Of a DNA stretch of 64,000 nucleotides, positions 1-8,810 are shown in pieces. Within the stretch, counting starts at the first letter, position 1, and the number at the start of each line of letters is the position of its first letter. Source of the stretch: Candidatus Phosphoribacter hodrii (lineage in GTDB: Bacteria; Actinomycetota; Actinomycetes; Actinomycetales; Dermatophilaceae); assembly GCA_016707175.1 (NCBI GenBank), contig JADJIB010000003.1, positions 186,001-250,000 of the forward strand, read 5' to 3'. The translations under genes and the position numbers were made by a program. The notes under the pieces were generated by a model. It was given only the letters and a program-made list of their open reading frames with translations, was not told the DNA's origin and made no database searches.

Positions 1-9
1 TCAGCCGAG

Positions 10-852
10 TTAGTCGGGGTTGTTCGTCGGGTAGTACGGGATGGGGCCGGTCTTGGCCGCTCGGCGGCGCGCCTTGATGTCTTCGCTCTCGAAGAGGACT
101 TCGGCGGGGGCCGCGGGCCGGTGCGTTGGTGCCGTTGAGTCGGGAGCCGAGGCCGCGGGTTGTGGCAGGACCTGGGGCGAGCCGGCGAAGGGAGGGCTAT
201 CGAAGGGAGGTCCATCGAAGGGCGGGTCGTCCCAGCCTTCGTTGGCCGAGTGGCCGCGCCGGCCGGCGGTGAGCCGGTCGAGGCGGCGTCGCCACGACTT
301 GCTCCGGCGTCGCCCGCCACGCGCCTCGTGCTTGTCGCCGAAGATGACCTCGCACAGGCGCCGGTAGTTCTCGACGGGGTCGGGCAGATAGGTGACCTCG
401 CGGATGGCCTGATCCTGGCCGGCGCTCTCGATGACGATCGTGCCGTAACCGAAGATCTCCCCGCAGACCGAGCGGGTGAACCGCATGTCGGTGACCTTGC
501 TCATCCGCATCATCGGGACATCGGTGACGAAGATCCCTTGGTATTTGAGGATCCGCTTGTCAGTGGCCACGAACATGTCATGCCAACGCACGATGACCCG
601 CCAGCCGAACCGCACCCAGACCAGCACGATCGCGGCAAGCAGGAAGACGGGGAGGTTACTGCCGATGCGGGCCGGGGCCTTGACGAGGATCAGCACGCTC
701 ACCACGGTGACGACGACCGCGAGCAGGAACGGCCGCACCAGGACGAACCAGTGCGCCCGCGCGGCCAGGCGGATCTCCTCACCCACGGTCAGGTGTTCGC
801 GCAACCCGTCGTGGCGTTGCGCCCGCTCCAGCTCACGCTGAGCGTGGCCCAC
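10..852 (-). CDS. PH-domain (bPH2/DUF304) membrane protein
   Basis: Membrane protein with two adjacent hydrophobic segments (about residues 38-80 from the GTG start) followed by a bacterial pleckstrin-homology-like region containing the hallmark stretch for RILKYQGIF and VPMMRMSKVTD, typical of the YdbS/DUF304 family. The C-terminal 90 residues are low-complexity and proline-rich (repeated DxPPFD units), probably cytoplasmic and disordered. The family's role is not defined biochemically. I chose GTG at 852 because it lies 8 nt after the stop of the small upstream gene; an ATG at 912 would overlap that gene by 53 nt. The two genes are likely co-transcribed. Confidence 0.8.
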   Translation of the reverse strand: MGHAQRELERAQRHDGLREHLTVGEEIRLAARAHWFVLVRPFLLAVVVTVVSVLILVKAPARIGSNLPVFLLAAIVLVWVRFGWRVIVRWHDMFVATDKRILKYQGIFVTDVPMMRMSKVTDMRFTRSVCGEIFGYGTIVIESAGQDQAIREVTYLPDPVENYRRLCEVIFGDKHEARGGRRRSKSWRRRLDRLTAGRRGHSANEGWDDPPFDGPPFDSPPFAGSPQVLPQPAASAPDSTAPTHRPAAPAEVLFESEDIKARRRAAKTGPIPYYPTNNPD

Positions 853-859
853 GGGGGTG

Positions 860-1030
860 CTACTTGGGTCCCAGGATGGAGTCGAAGACGCCGATGATCC
901 CGCGGAAGGCATCCCCGATGATCTGGAAGAGCGTCTTCACGATGTCGGCTGCGGCGTCGGGCGACTTGACGATGGCATAGATGAAGTAGGCCAGCAGGAA
1001 CCACCGGAAGATGTTCCAGAACTTCTTCAC
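860..1030 (-). CDS. small membrane-associated hypothetical protein (56 aa)
   Basis: A short gene read on the minus strand from GTG 1030 to TAG 860. The product starts VKKFWNIFRWFLLAYFIYA and has one hydrophobic segment followed by an amphipathic C-terminal half (ADIVKTLFQIIGDAFRGI). GGAG sits about 9 nt upstream of the GTG. It directly precedes the PH-domain gene with an 8-nt gap, suggesting a partner. Function unknown. Codon use (strong third-position G/C) supports real coding. Confidence 0.65.
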   Translation of the reverse strand: MKKFWNIFRWFLLAYFIYAIVKSPDAAADIVKTLFQIIGDAFRGIIGVFDSILGPK

Positions 1031-1171
1031 GGGTCCTACTCCTCATCGGGTTGAGTCGGGGCGCGCGCGATCGGCGCCTCGATGACGCTCCAGTGTGACG
1101 GATGAGCCGGACGTGACGCGTGAGGCGCGCCGACGTCAGGCGCTCGCTCGTCGCACCGATCCGGACGGGTG

Positions 1172-1810
1172 TCAGACGACGCCGTAGAGCCGGTCGCCCG
1201 CATCGCCGAGCCCAGGCACGATGTAGCCCTTCTCGTTGAGCCGCTCGTCCACCGCACCCGTGACCAGGGCGACCGGCACGGCCAGGTCGGCCAGCGACTG
1301 CTCGACGTGCAGGATCCCCTCGGGCGAGCTGATCAGCGTGATCGCCGTGATGTCATCGGCGCCCCGGTCCACGAGGTAGCGGATCGCGTCGATGAGCGTC
1401 CCGCCGGTCGCGAGCATCGGGTCGAGCACGTAGCACTGCCGCCCCGACAGGTCATCGGGCAGCCGGTTGGCGTAGGTGATCGCTTCGAGCGTCTCCTCGT
1501 TGCGCATCATCCCGAGGAAGCCCACCTCGGCCGACGGCAGCAACCGCATCATGCCTTCGAGCATCCCCAGTCCGGCGCGCAGGATCGGTACGACGAGCGG
1601 CTTGGGGTTGGCCAGCTTGATCCCAACGGTCGGCGCGACCGGGGTCTCGATGGAGAACGGCTCGACCCGCACGTCACGCGTCGCCTCGTAGGCAAGCAGC
1701 GTGACGAGCTCCTCGGCCAACCGCCGGAACGTCGGGCTGTCGGTGCGCTTGTCGCGCAGGTAGGTGAGCTTGTGCGAGATGAGCTGGTGGTCGGCGACGT
1801 GGACGCGCAT
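1172..1810 (-). CDS. upp: uracil phosphoribosyltransferase
   Basis: Pyrimidine salvage enzyme that converts uracil and PRPP to UMP in the cytoplasm. The 212-residue length is standard. The PRPP-binding loop is DPMLATGGT at residues 130-138, and the uracil-binding C-terminus GYIVPGLGDAGDRLYG is intact. The ATG at 1810 overlaps the divergent tadA ATG in the tetranucleotide CATG. A -10-like TAAGTT lies 6 nt upstream of the ATG, so the message is probably leaderless. Confidence 0.96.
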   Translation of the reverse strand: MRVHVADHQLISHKLTYLRDKRTDSPTFRRLAEELVTLLAYEATRDVRVEPFSIETPVAPTVGIKLANPKPLVVPILRAGLGMLEGMMRLLPSAEVGFLGMMRNEETLEAITYANRLPDDLSGRQCYVLDPMLATGGTLIDAIRYLVDRGADDITAITLISSPEGILHVEQSLADLAVPVALVTGAVDERLNEKGYIVPGLGDAGDRLYGVV

Positions 1811-2333
1811 GAGCGAAACTTACCGCGTGACCCCCCAACCCCACTCGCCCGTCACCCCTGCGGCGGGTCCGGTCCCGGATCCTCGGTATGCCGCGTGGCT
1901 GGCTCACGCACTCGACCTCGCCCGAGCGGCGGGTCAGGCCGGCGAGGTCCCGGTCGGTGCGGTGGTGCTGGACCGCGATGGCGGAGTGGTGGGGGTCGGC
2001 GCGAACGCCCGGGAAGAGTCTGGCGACCCGACCGCCCACGCGGAGATCCTCGCCCTGCGAGCGGCGGCACGGCATACCGGGTCGTGGCGGTTGCCGGAGA
2101 GCACGCTGGTGGTGACGTTGGAGCCCTGCGTCATGTGCGCGGGGGCGATCGTCGCCGCGCGGGTGCGGACCTTGGTGATCGGGGCGTGGGACCCCAAGGC
2201 GGGCGCGTGCGGATCGGTGTGGGACCTCGTGCGCGACACTCGGGCCAACCACTGGGTCGAGGTGGTCGGCGCGCTCGACGAAGAGGGGTGCGGCGAGGTG
2301 CTGCGAGCGTTCTTCCGGGAGCGGCGCGCGTGA
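1809..2333 (+). CDS. tadA: tRNA adenosine(34) deaminase TadA
   Basis: Zinc-dependent deaminase that converts A34 to inosine in the anticodon of tRNA-Arg. It has the complete cytidine-deaminase-fold motif: HAE (H77, E79) and PCVMC (C107, C110), numbered from the ATG at 1809. The start is uncertain: ATG 1809 overlaps the divergent upp start, while GTG 1827 (residue 7) is also in frame. The stop overlaps the next gene's GTG as GTGA, so the TauE exporter gene is translationally coupled. Confidence 0.93.
   Translation: MSETYRVTPQPHSPVTPAAGPVPDPRYAAWLAHALDLARAAGQAGEVPVGAVVLDRDGGVVGVGANAREESGDPTAHAEILALRAAARHTGSWRLPESTLVVTLEPCVMCAGAIVAARVRTLVIGAWDPKAGACGSVWDLVRDTRANHWVEVVGALDEEGCGEVLRAFFRERRA
1817..1822 (-). 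promoter_or_regulatory. -10 element of a probable leaderless upp promoter
   Basis: On the minus strand TAAGTT ends 6 nt before the upp ATG at 1810, the spacing seen in actinobacterial leaderless promoters where transcription starts at the A of the start codon. No Shine-Dalgarno-like sequence is present. It lies inside the first codons of tadA, so the two divergent promoters must be interleaved. Confidence 0.4.
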
Positions 2334-3154
2334 GCGGTGGGGAGTGGGTGCTGCTCGGCGCTGCGGCCCTGTTGATCGGGATCTCCAAGACGTCGGTCGG
2401 GGGGTTGGCGGCGATCGCGGTGGCGGTGTTCGCGTCGGTCATGCCGGCCAAGGAGTCGACGGCCGCGGTGCTGCTGTTGTTGCTGACGGGCGACGTGGTC
2501 GCGGTGGCGCGGTATCGGCGAGGGGCCGACTGGGGGCTGTTGCGGCGGTTGTTGCCAAGCGTGGTGCCCGGGTTGGCGCTGGGGGCGGTGTTCCTGTGGT
2601 TCGTGTCGGACACCGTGGTGCGGCGCAGTATCGGCGGGTTGATCGCCGTCATGGTGATCGTCCAACTCTGGCAGCGTCGCCGGGGCGGCATGACCGCAGC
2701 TGCGGGCGGTGGGGGCAGCGGCGCTGATGCCGACAGCGCGAGTGGGGCGGGCGGCATACCTGAGGGTGGGGCGTCGGGCACGCGCGCGAGCCGCGCCGAG
2801 CACCCGCTGGCGGCGGTGGCTGCGGGCGTGCTGGCGGGGTTCGCGACGATGACCGCCAACGCCGCGGGGGCCGTGATGACGCTCTACCTGCTGGCGATGC
2901 GGGTGGAGAAGATGCGGTTCATCGGGACGAGCGCGTGGTTCTTCCTCATCGTCAACGTGTCGAAGCTGCCGTTCTCGGCGTCGCTGGGGCTGTTCCCGGC
3001 CGAGACCCTGCGGCTGTCCGCGCTGCTCGCGCCGGTGGTGTTGGTCGGGACGTGGCTGGGGATCCTGTTGCTGCGGCGGCTGAGCCAGCTGACCTTCGAG
3101 CGGGCCGCGCTCGCGGGGTCGGTCGTTGCGGCGGTCGCGCTGCTGGTGCGCTGA
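2330..3154 (+). CDS. TauE/SafE-family sulfite exporter-like permease
   Basis: Membrane permease of about 274 residues with two four-helix halves separated by a long glycine/serine/alanine-rich cytoplasmic loop (about residues 125-160). The N-terminal half contains LLIGISKTSVGGLAAIAVA and the C-terminal half GFATMTANAAGAVMTLY, both matching the conserved TauE repeats. The family exports sulfite, sulfoacetate or similar organic anions; the substrate here cannot be told. GTG at 2330 overlaps the tadA stop by 4 nt. Confidence 0.85.
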   Translation: MSGGEWVLLGAAALLIGISKTSVGGLAAIAVAVFASVMPAKESTAAVLLLLLTGDVVAVARYRRGADWGLLRRLLPSVVPGLALGAVFLWFVSDTVVRRSIGGLIAVMVIVQLWQRRRGGMTAAAGGGGSGADADSASGAGGIPEGGASGTRASRAEHPLAAVAAGVLAGFATMTANAAGAVMTLYLLAMRVEKMRFIGTSAWFFLIVNVSKLPFSASLGLFPAETLRLSALLAPVVLVGTWLGILLLRRLSQLTFERAALAGSVVAAVALLVR

Positions 3155-3212
3155 CGGGCGGCGCAGGCTCCCGATTTCAGGGCGGGGTGTCCGCTCCGGT
3201 AACCTCGTCCGC

Positions 3213-3302
3213 GGTGGCGTGTCCGAGCGGCCTAAGGAGCACGCCTCGAAAGCGTGTGTGGGCGGAAGTCCACCCAGGGTTCGAATCCCTGCGCCACCGC
3301 CA
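3213..3302 (+). tRNA. tRNA-Ser (anticodon CGA)
   Basis: Type II tRNA with a 7-bp acceptor stem (GGTGGCG/CGCCACC), D arm with AGCGGCCTAAGG, anticodon loop CTCGAAA (anticodon CGA), a long serine-type variable arm, T loop TTCGAAT, discriminator G at 3299 and an encoded CCA at 3300-3302. Confidence 0.97.
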
Positions 3303-3326
3303 GTGCTGGACCTGCAGCATCGCTAG

Positions 3327-3354
3327 CAGCCCGAACCCTCACCGGTTCGGGCTG
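3327..3354 (+). terminator. stem-loop terminator after tRNA-Ser
   Basis: Perfect 11-bp inverted repeat CAGCCCGAACC/GGTTCGGGCTG with a 6-nt loop, 25 nt after the tRNA. Only a weak T-rich tail follows (TTGGTCGTTT). Confidence 0.7.
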
Positions 3355-3411
3355 TTGGTCGTTTCGGGGTGTGTGAGCGGCGACTTGGGGCTGTTGGCGC
3401 AGCAGCGATTC

Positions 3412-3483
3412 ATGACGTCGCCCATGAAGTCGCCACCGCTGTCGTTGGGACAGCAGTGGAGGCGACTTCATCGGCGACTTCAT
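3412..3483. repeat. 72-nt hairpin repeat, copy A
   Basis: Long imperfect inverted repeat: the outer 23-nt arms (3412-3434 and 3461-3483) pair at 21 of 23 positions, and inner arms (CACCGCTGTC/GACAGCAGTG) close on a loop around GTTGG. A second element of identical length lies at 41618-41689 in the opposite orientation and matches without gaps at 51 of 72 positions, with a conserved centre CTGTCGTTGG. It lies in the spacer between tRNA-Ser and the YhgE gene. It resembles REP-type dispersed palindromes. Confidence 0.65.
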
Positions 3484-3534
3484 CCGCCGGACTTTGCCAC
3501 GTTCCCCGGGAACTCATCAGTCCCCTGCCAGGTC

Positions 3535-5640
3535 TCAGGCGACGGTGACGGGGCGCAGGCGCCGGACGGTCCAGGTGCGCTGGCGGTGGGCGGCATACAT
3601 GGTCACCAGGAGCGACCCCACCAAGGTGAGGACGAGGGCGGTGATGTCCGTGCCGAGACCGTCGGTGGCTCCCGCGACGACCCGCCGGAGCGCATCGACC
3701 GCGTAGGTGAGCGGCAGGACGTCGTGCAGCCAGCCGAAGAAGCCCGGTGCGGTGGCGACCGGATAGGTGCCACCCGCCGACGCCAACTGCAGCCCGGCAA
3801 GGATCACCGCGACGAACCGACCGGGCGCACCGAGCAGGCCGACGAGGGCCTGGTTCATGGCCACGAAGGTCAGCCCGATGAGCATCCCGACCCCGATGAG
3901 CCCCCACGTCGAGGCGGCACCGATGCCGATCCAGAACTGCAGGACCAACGCCAGCGCAGCGCCCTGAGCGGCGCCGAGCAGCGCGCCCGGCAGATATCCG
4001 GCGAGCGCCACCAGCGGCGACGGGGCGCCCGAGGCGAGCGCCCGCGGCGACAGCGGACGCAGCAGCAGGTAGATGGCGAGCGAGCCGACCCACAGGGCCA
4101 AGGCCATGAAGTAGGGAGCCAGGCCGGCGCCGTTGTTCTTGACGGCATTGTCCCGAGCGACATCAGCCACGACCGGCGTCGCAGCGACCGCGGCGAGTTG
4201 CGCCCGCTCGGCCTCCGAATAGGTCGGGATCTTGCTCACGCCTTCGCCGAGCCCGGTGCTCAGATCGCTCGCACCGGTGCCCAACTTGGCGCTGCCGTCG
4301 GAGAGCGCCTGCAAACCGGACGTCAGCTCATCGGCCCCGGTAGCCGCGGTCGTCGCTCCCGACGCCAGTTGGTCGGCTCCGTCGGCCACCCCGCGCACGC
4401 CCGTCGCGAGCTGGGGGAGTTTGCTCGCCAAAGTCGCTGCCCCGGTGGCCGATTGGTGCAAACCCGCCGCCAATGCGGGCATTCCGTCGGCGAGTTGGTC
4501 GACGCCGCCGGCCAACTGCGTTGCCCCGGGAACCAATTGGCTGAGCCCACCGGACAACTGAGCGGTGCCACCGGACACCCCGGTCGCGCCGTCGCGCAGC
4601 CCGCCACCCTGTGCGGCGAGGCCCGACAGGTTCGCGCAGAAGGCAGGCGCAGCGCCCGAGGCAGCACACGTGGCGGCGAGCCCGTCAACCCCCGAGGTGT
4701 ATGCCGTGAGGCCAGTCGCGAGTGCCGCCGCACCGGAAGCGGTCTGGCCCGCTCCGGACGACAGCCCCGTGAGTCCGGCCGACACCTGGGCTGCCCCGTC
4801 GGCCAGCGCCCGAGTGCCGGCGGGCATCGCCGCAACCTTCGAGTCGATCTGGGACAGGCCGCCTGCCAGCTGTCCCACCCCGGCCGCGGCCTGATCGGCA
4901 CCGGTCGCCAGTTTGTCGGCCCCGGACGCGAGATCCCCTGCACCAGAAGCGATCTGGTCGACGCCAGACGCCAGCGACCCAGCGCCAACGGCGGCCTTGT
5001 CGGCTCCCGACGTCAGCTCGGTGACGCCGGAGGCCAGCTTGCCGGCCCCATCTGCGGCCGAGGAGAGTTGGTCGTGCAAGGTGCCGTAACCGGCATACAT
5101 CGCCGAGAGGTAACCCTCGGTGACGGTGCGGGCGGCCTCGGCGCTGGTCGTCGTCGCGATGGCCTTCGCGATGGACCCATCGAGGTAGTTGACCGCGTCG
5201 TCGGTGCGTAACGACAGCCGCGCGGCCCGCGCGTCGGCCGGCGCTCCGTTGGTCGACGTCGCCGAGCGCGAGAAGTCGGCCGGGATCGTCAGCACCGCGC
5301 CGAACCTGCCTTCCTTGAGCCCGGATTCGGCCGTCGCGGCGTCAGTGAGGGTCCACGCGTAGTTCGACGAGGAGGCCGACGACGTCAGCTTGCCGACCAC
5401 GACGCGCCCGAGCGGCACGATCTGGTCCTTGCCGTCGGCGCCCTTGAGCGTCACCGGCTCGTCGAGGTTGACGACGGCCGCGGCGATCTGGTCGACCCGC
5501 GTCGTCGGGCTCTCGTTGGCCCACGTGTAGAGCCCGCCATAGACGAGTGGGACGAGGACGAGCGCGAAGAGCGCGAGCAGGGCCCGGGGGCTTCCGGCGA
5601 ACCGGCGCAGCTCGGCGGCAGGCAGGGCGGGGCGGGACAT
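3535..5640 (-). CDS. YhgE/Pip-family membrane protein
   Basis: About 701 residues. An N-terminal membrane segment (ALFALVLVPLVYGGLYTWAN) is followed by an extracellular domain, then several dozen heptad-like units of the type LASGADQLASGA (about residues 190-490), then about five C-terminal membrane helices resembling an ABC-2 permease domain. This is the YhgE/Pip organisation (phage-infection protein, ESX/EsaA relatives). The start ATG 5640 overlaps the stop of the MMPL-ATPase gene as TGATG, so the two are coupled. It probably forms an envelope export machine with that protein; the substrate is unknown. Confidence 0.88.
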   Translation of the reverse strand: MSRPALPAAELRRFAGSPRALLALFALVLVPLVYGGLYTWANESPTTRVDQIAAAVVNLDEPVTLKGADGKDQIVPLGRVVVGKLTSSASSSNYAWTLTDAATAESGLKEGRFGAVLTIPADFSRSATSTNGAPADARAARLSLRTDDAVNYLDGSIAKAIATTTSAEAARTVTEGYLSAMYAGYGTLHDQLSSAADGAGKLASGVTELTSGADKAAVGAGSLASGVDQIASGAGDLASGADKLATGADQAAAGVGQLAGGLSQIDSKVAAMPAGTRALADGAAQVSAGLTGLSSGAGQTASGAAALATGLTAYTSGVDGLAATCAASGAAPAFCANLSGLAAQGGGLRDGATGVSGGTAQLSGGLSQLVPGATQLAGGVDQLADGMPALAAGLHQSATGAATLASKLPQLATGVRGVADGADQLASGATTAATGADELTSGLQALSDGSAKLGTGASDLSTGLGEGVSKIPTYSEAERAQLAAVAATPVVADVARDNAVKNNGAGLAPYFMALALWVGSLAIYLLLRPLSPRALASGAPSPLVALAGYLPGALLGAAQGAALALVLQFWIGIGAASTWGLIGVGMLIGLTFVAMNQALVGLLGAPGRFVAVILAGLQLASAGGTYPVATAPGFFGWLHDVLPLTYAVDALRRVVAGATDGLGTDITALVLTLVGSLLVTMYAAHRQRTWTVRRLRPVTVA

Positions 5641-8600
5641 CAGTGCACCTTCTCGGAGAGCTCGTCGGCGGGGTCGGGGAAGCTGGCGGCCACGGGGTCG
5701 GTCCACGGGTCGCCGGTGTGTTCGGTGACGAAGGAGTCAGCCTCGGCGCTGCGGCTCGCGAGGGCCAACGACACGAGGGGTATGCCGCCCGCCCCGGCCA
5801 GCGCGTCGGTCGCCTCATGCAGGTCGCGGCAACTGACGACGACGGTGAGCGCCCGAGCCGGCTGGGTGCGAGCGGTGCGGCGGACCGGTGAGCCGGCCAG
5901 CGAGGCCAGCACGGCCCAGGCGGCGGCCCGGTCGTCGGAGCCGCGCAGGCCGTCGATGTCGTCGACGAGGAGGATCTCGGGGTCGTCGAGCAGGGCCAGG
6001 GTGACGCCCAGGACCCAGCGCTCCAGGGGGGCCAGGTCACGCACCCGCGTCGTGGAGGCGAGCGACGGGGAGGCGTGGGCGGCTGGGACGGCGGACACGG
6101 CATACCCGAGAAGGTCGGTGAGCAGCCCGGTGGCTCGGTCACGGGCGTGCGACCCGACCCAGGGCAGCCAGCCGCGGCCGGCGAGCCGCTCGGTGAGGTG
6201 GTCGCCGATGCTGAGGAGGGGGTCGAGGTCGTTGACGCCGGTGATCTCGGCGAGGGCCGTGGCCTTGCGCACCCCGTGGCGCTGGTCGGGCAGCAGCCGC
6301 CCGGCAACGTCGAGCGAGCCTGCGGTGAAGGCCATCCGGCCAGCGAGGGTGAGCAGCAGGGAGGTCTTGCCGCCTCCCGGCGCGCCATGAACGACGAGGA
6401 TGCCGCCCTCCGGGACCCTCAGGTCGACGTCGGCGAAGACCGTCCCGACCGGGTCGGACACCCCCAGCCCGTGAGCCTCGATGACGGGGACCGGACCCTC
6501 GATAGCCGCCCGCGCCGTCCGAGTCTCGTCGGCAGCGATCCGCCGGTGCAGGCTCTCGCCCTCGACGTCGAGCACCGGCAACAGCCGGTCGAGCCACCGG
6601 GGCAGCCACCAGGCCGCTGGCCCAAGCAGCCGCATGACGGCCGGGACCAGGGTCATCCGCACGACGAACGCGTCGACGAACACGCCGACGGCCAGGCCGA
6701 GAGCGATCGGTTTGATGTAGAGCGCACCCTTGGGCACGAACGCCGCGAACACCGCAACCATGATGATCGCCGCGGCAGTGACGACCCGGGCGGCATCGAC
6801 GAACCCATGGGACACCGCGTCCTTGGCGTCATCGCCGTGGACGTAGCGCGAGCGCATGCTCGAGACGAGGAAGACCTGGTAGTCCATCGCCAGCCCGAAC
6901 AGCACCCCCATGACGATGATCGGCATGAACGCGATGACCGGCCCGGTCTGGCTCACTCCGAGCGGCGCGGCCAGCCAGCCCCAGTGGGCGACGGCACTCA
7001 CCGCTCCGAAGGATGCCCCGAGCGAGAGCAGGTAGCCCACGGCCGCAGTGATCGGCACGAGCAGGGACCGGAAGACCAGCATGAGCAGCACGAGCGAGAG
7101 CCCGACGACGACGATCCCGAACGGCAGCAGAGCATCGGACAGCCGGCTGGCCACGTCGACCTGGGCAGCCGTATGGCCGGTAACCGCGAGCTCGACGCCG
7201 AACTGGCGCTCCACCTCGGGGGCCAGCGCCCGGACCGCCGTCAGCGCGTCCTTGGTCACCTGGCTCTCGGCGCTGCCCTCAGGAATCGCGACGATCACGC
7301 CAGTGTCGGCGCCGCGGTTCGGGGTGGCGACGCTCGTCGAGGCGATCCCGGGCGTGGCCAGAACCATCTTCTCGATGTCGGCGACGACTCCGAGTGGGTC
7401 GGTCGTCGCGACGATGTCGAGGGTGATGACGAGCGGCGCGTTGGCACCCGGCCCGAAGGCGCGCGCCACCGTGTCGAACGCCTCCCGCTGGGTCGACCCG
7501 GGGGCTGACGTCCCGTTGTTGGGCAGGGCGAGGGTGAGGTCGCGGGCCGGCAGCGCGGCCACGCCGAGACCGCCGATGACGAGGATCGCGGTCAGCGCGG
7601 GCACCTTCGTCACCAGCCGCACCCACGAGGCTGACCAACTAGTATGCCGCCGCGCATGGTGCGCGTCGGCGACCCGCTTGGGGGTGAGCCGGGTGCCCGC
7701 GGCGCCGATGAGCGCGGGGAGCAGGGTGAGGGCGACGACGACCGCACACCCGACACCGACCGCCGCAGCGATGCCCATGACCGACAGGAACGGGATCTGG
7801 GCGACGCCGAGGGCCAGCAGCGCGATGGCGACGGTGGCGCCCGCGAAGACAACGGCCGACCCCGCCGTGCCCGTGGCCTGGGCCGCTGCCTCCTCGACCT
7901 CCACGCCCTCGGCGAGCAGGTCTCGGTGCCGCGACAGGATGAACAGCGCATAGTCGATGCCGACGGCGAGGCCGATCATCAGCGCGAGGAACGGCGCGGT
8001 CGAGGTGATCGTCGTGAAGTGGGTCGCGATGAGGATGAACGACATCGACATCGCCACCCCGAGCAGGGAGGTGAGCAGCGGTATGCCGGCCGCGATCGCC
8101 GACCCGAGCGTGACCACGAGGACGATCAGCGCCACGACGACACCCAAGCCCTCGGTGATGCTCATCTCGGGGGCGGTCGGCGTGAACAGCGCCCCGCCGA
8201 CCGACGTCGTCAGACCCGCCGCCGTGGCCTCGTGCGCCAGGGCGATGAGCGGCTCGCGGGTGGCATCGGTGACGTCGTCGGAGGCCAGGTCGAGTTGTAC
8301 GGCGATGATCGCGGCCGAACCGTCCGGCGCCACGGTGCCCTTGACGAGTTCGTTGAACGGGCTCGTCGCGCCGCTGACGTGCGGGAGGGCGGCATACCTT
8401 GCGGTGAGGTCCTCGATGCGTGCGGTGACAGCGGGGTCGGTGACCTTGGAGCCCGCTGGGGCCGAGACGACGACCTGGCCACTGGCCCCGGCGAATTCGG
8501 GGAAGCGCGAGGAGAGGGCGTCCATGGCCTTCTGGGACTGGGTGCCCGGGATCTCGAAGGCGTCGGCCATCCCGCGCTGCAGCAGCCCCGCGCTGGCGCC

Positions 8601-8690
8601 GAGGATGACGATGAGGGCCACCCAGAGGGCGACGACGAGGCGGCGGCGGCGCACGGCCCAATGGCCGAGGGCGTAGAGCGCTGAGGACAT
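5640..8690 (-). CDS. MMPL/RND permease fused to a C-terminal ABC-type ATPase domain
   Basis: 1016 residues in two parts. Residues 1-740 are a full MMPL/RND exporter with the usual two proton-relay segments, GLAVGIDYALFILSRHR (about 240) and GLAMDYQVFL (about 598), and two large periplasmic loops. Residues about 745-1016 form an ABC-like nucleotide-binding domain with Walker A GAPGGGKTS (about 768-776) and Walker B ILLVDDIDGL (about 903). The signature loop is degenerate (DLAPLER where LSGGQ is expected) and the Walker B glutamate is Asp. The likely inference is that this domain energises or gates the adjoining YhgE protein. The gene is divergent from a TetR regulator that probably represses it. 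Confidence 0.85.
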   Translation of the reverse strand: MSSALYALGHWAVRRRRLVVALWVALIVILGASAGLLQRGMADAFEIPGTQSQKAMDALSSRFPEFAGASGQVVVSAPAGSKVTDPAVTARIEDLTARYAALPHVSGATSPFNELVKGTVAPDGSAAIIAVQLDLASDDVTDATREPLIALAHEATAAGLTTSVGGALFTPTAPEMSITEGLGVVVALIVLVVTLGSAIAAGIPLLTSLLGVAMSMSFILIATHFTTITSTAPFLALMIGLAVGIDYALFILSRHRDLLAEGVEVEEAAAQATGTAGSAVVFAGATVAIALLALGVAQIPFLSVMGIAAAVGVGCAVVVALTLLPALIGAAGTRLTPKRVADAHHARRHTSWSASWVRLVTKVPALTAILVIGGLGVAALPARDLTLALPNNGTSAPGSTQREAFDTVARAFGPGANAPLVITLDIVATTDPLGVVADIEKMVLATPGIASTSVATPNRGADTGVIVAIPEGSAESQVTKDALTAVRALAPEVERQFGVELAVTGHTAAQVDVASRLSDALLPFGIVVVGLSLVLLMLVFRSLLVPITAAVGYLLSLGASFGAVSAVAHWGWLAAPLGVSQTGPVIAFMPIIVMGVLFGLAMDYQVFLVSSMRSRYVHGDDAKDAVSHGFVDAARVVTAAAIIMVAVFAAFVPKGALYIKPIALGLAVGVFVDAFVVRMTLVPAVMRLLGPAAWWLPRWLDRLLPVLDVEGESLHRRIAADETRTARAAIEGPVPVIEAHGLGVSDPVGTVFADVDLRVPEGGILVVHGAPGGGKTSLLLTLAGRMAFTAGSLDVAGRLLPDQRHGVRKATALAEITGVNDLDPLLSIGDHLTERLAGRGWLPWVGSHARDRATGLLTDLLGYAVSAVPAAHASPSLASTTRVRDLAPLERWVLGVTLALLDDPEILLVDDIDGLRGSDDRAAAWAVLASLAGSPVRRTARTQPARALTVVVSCRDLHEATDALAGAGGIPLVSLALASRSAEADSFVTEHTGDPWTDPVAASFPDPADELSEKVH

Positions 8691-8716
8691 CCGGACTCCC
8701 GAGAGCGACGACGGTT

Positions 8717-8768
8717 CAATACGGAAGTGTATTGGATGCGCCAACGTATTGGATACACTGATGTATCC
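8717..8768. promoter_or_regulatory. two palindromic operators between tetR and the MMPL-YhgE operon
   Basis: Two inverted repeats lie in the 120-bp divergent spacer: CAATAC-N6-GTATTG at 8717-8734 and GGATACA-CTGA-TGTATCC at 8751-8768 (a perfect 18-bp palindrome). Both carry GTAT half-sites and overlap AT-rich promoter-like sequence, as expected for TetR autoregulation and repression of the divergent export operon. Confidence 0.6.
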
Positions 8769-8810
8769 GCTGTCGTTCAGCCCGATGCCGCCACTAGCCT
8801 GAAGAACGAG

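Noticed and set aside
1169..2329. Very long plus-strand open frame running through upp and tadA into the TauE gene
   Set aside because: It is antisense to upp and out of frame with tadA; composition is that of a GC-rich shadow. Only the part from GTG 2330 is the real exporter.
2935..5211. 758-residue plus-strand open frame over the YhgE repeats
   Set aside because: Antisense shadow of the highly repetitive YhgE coding region; no domain and no start signal.
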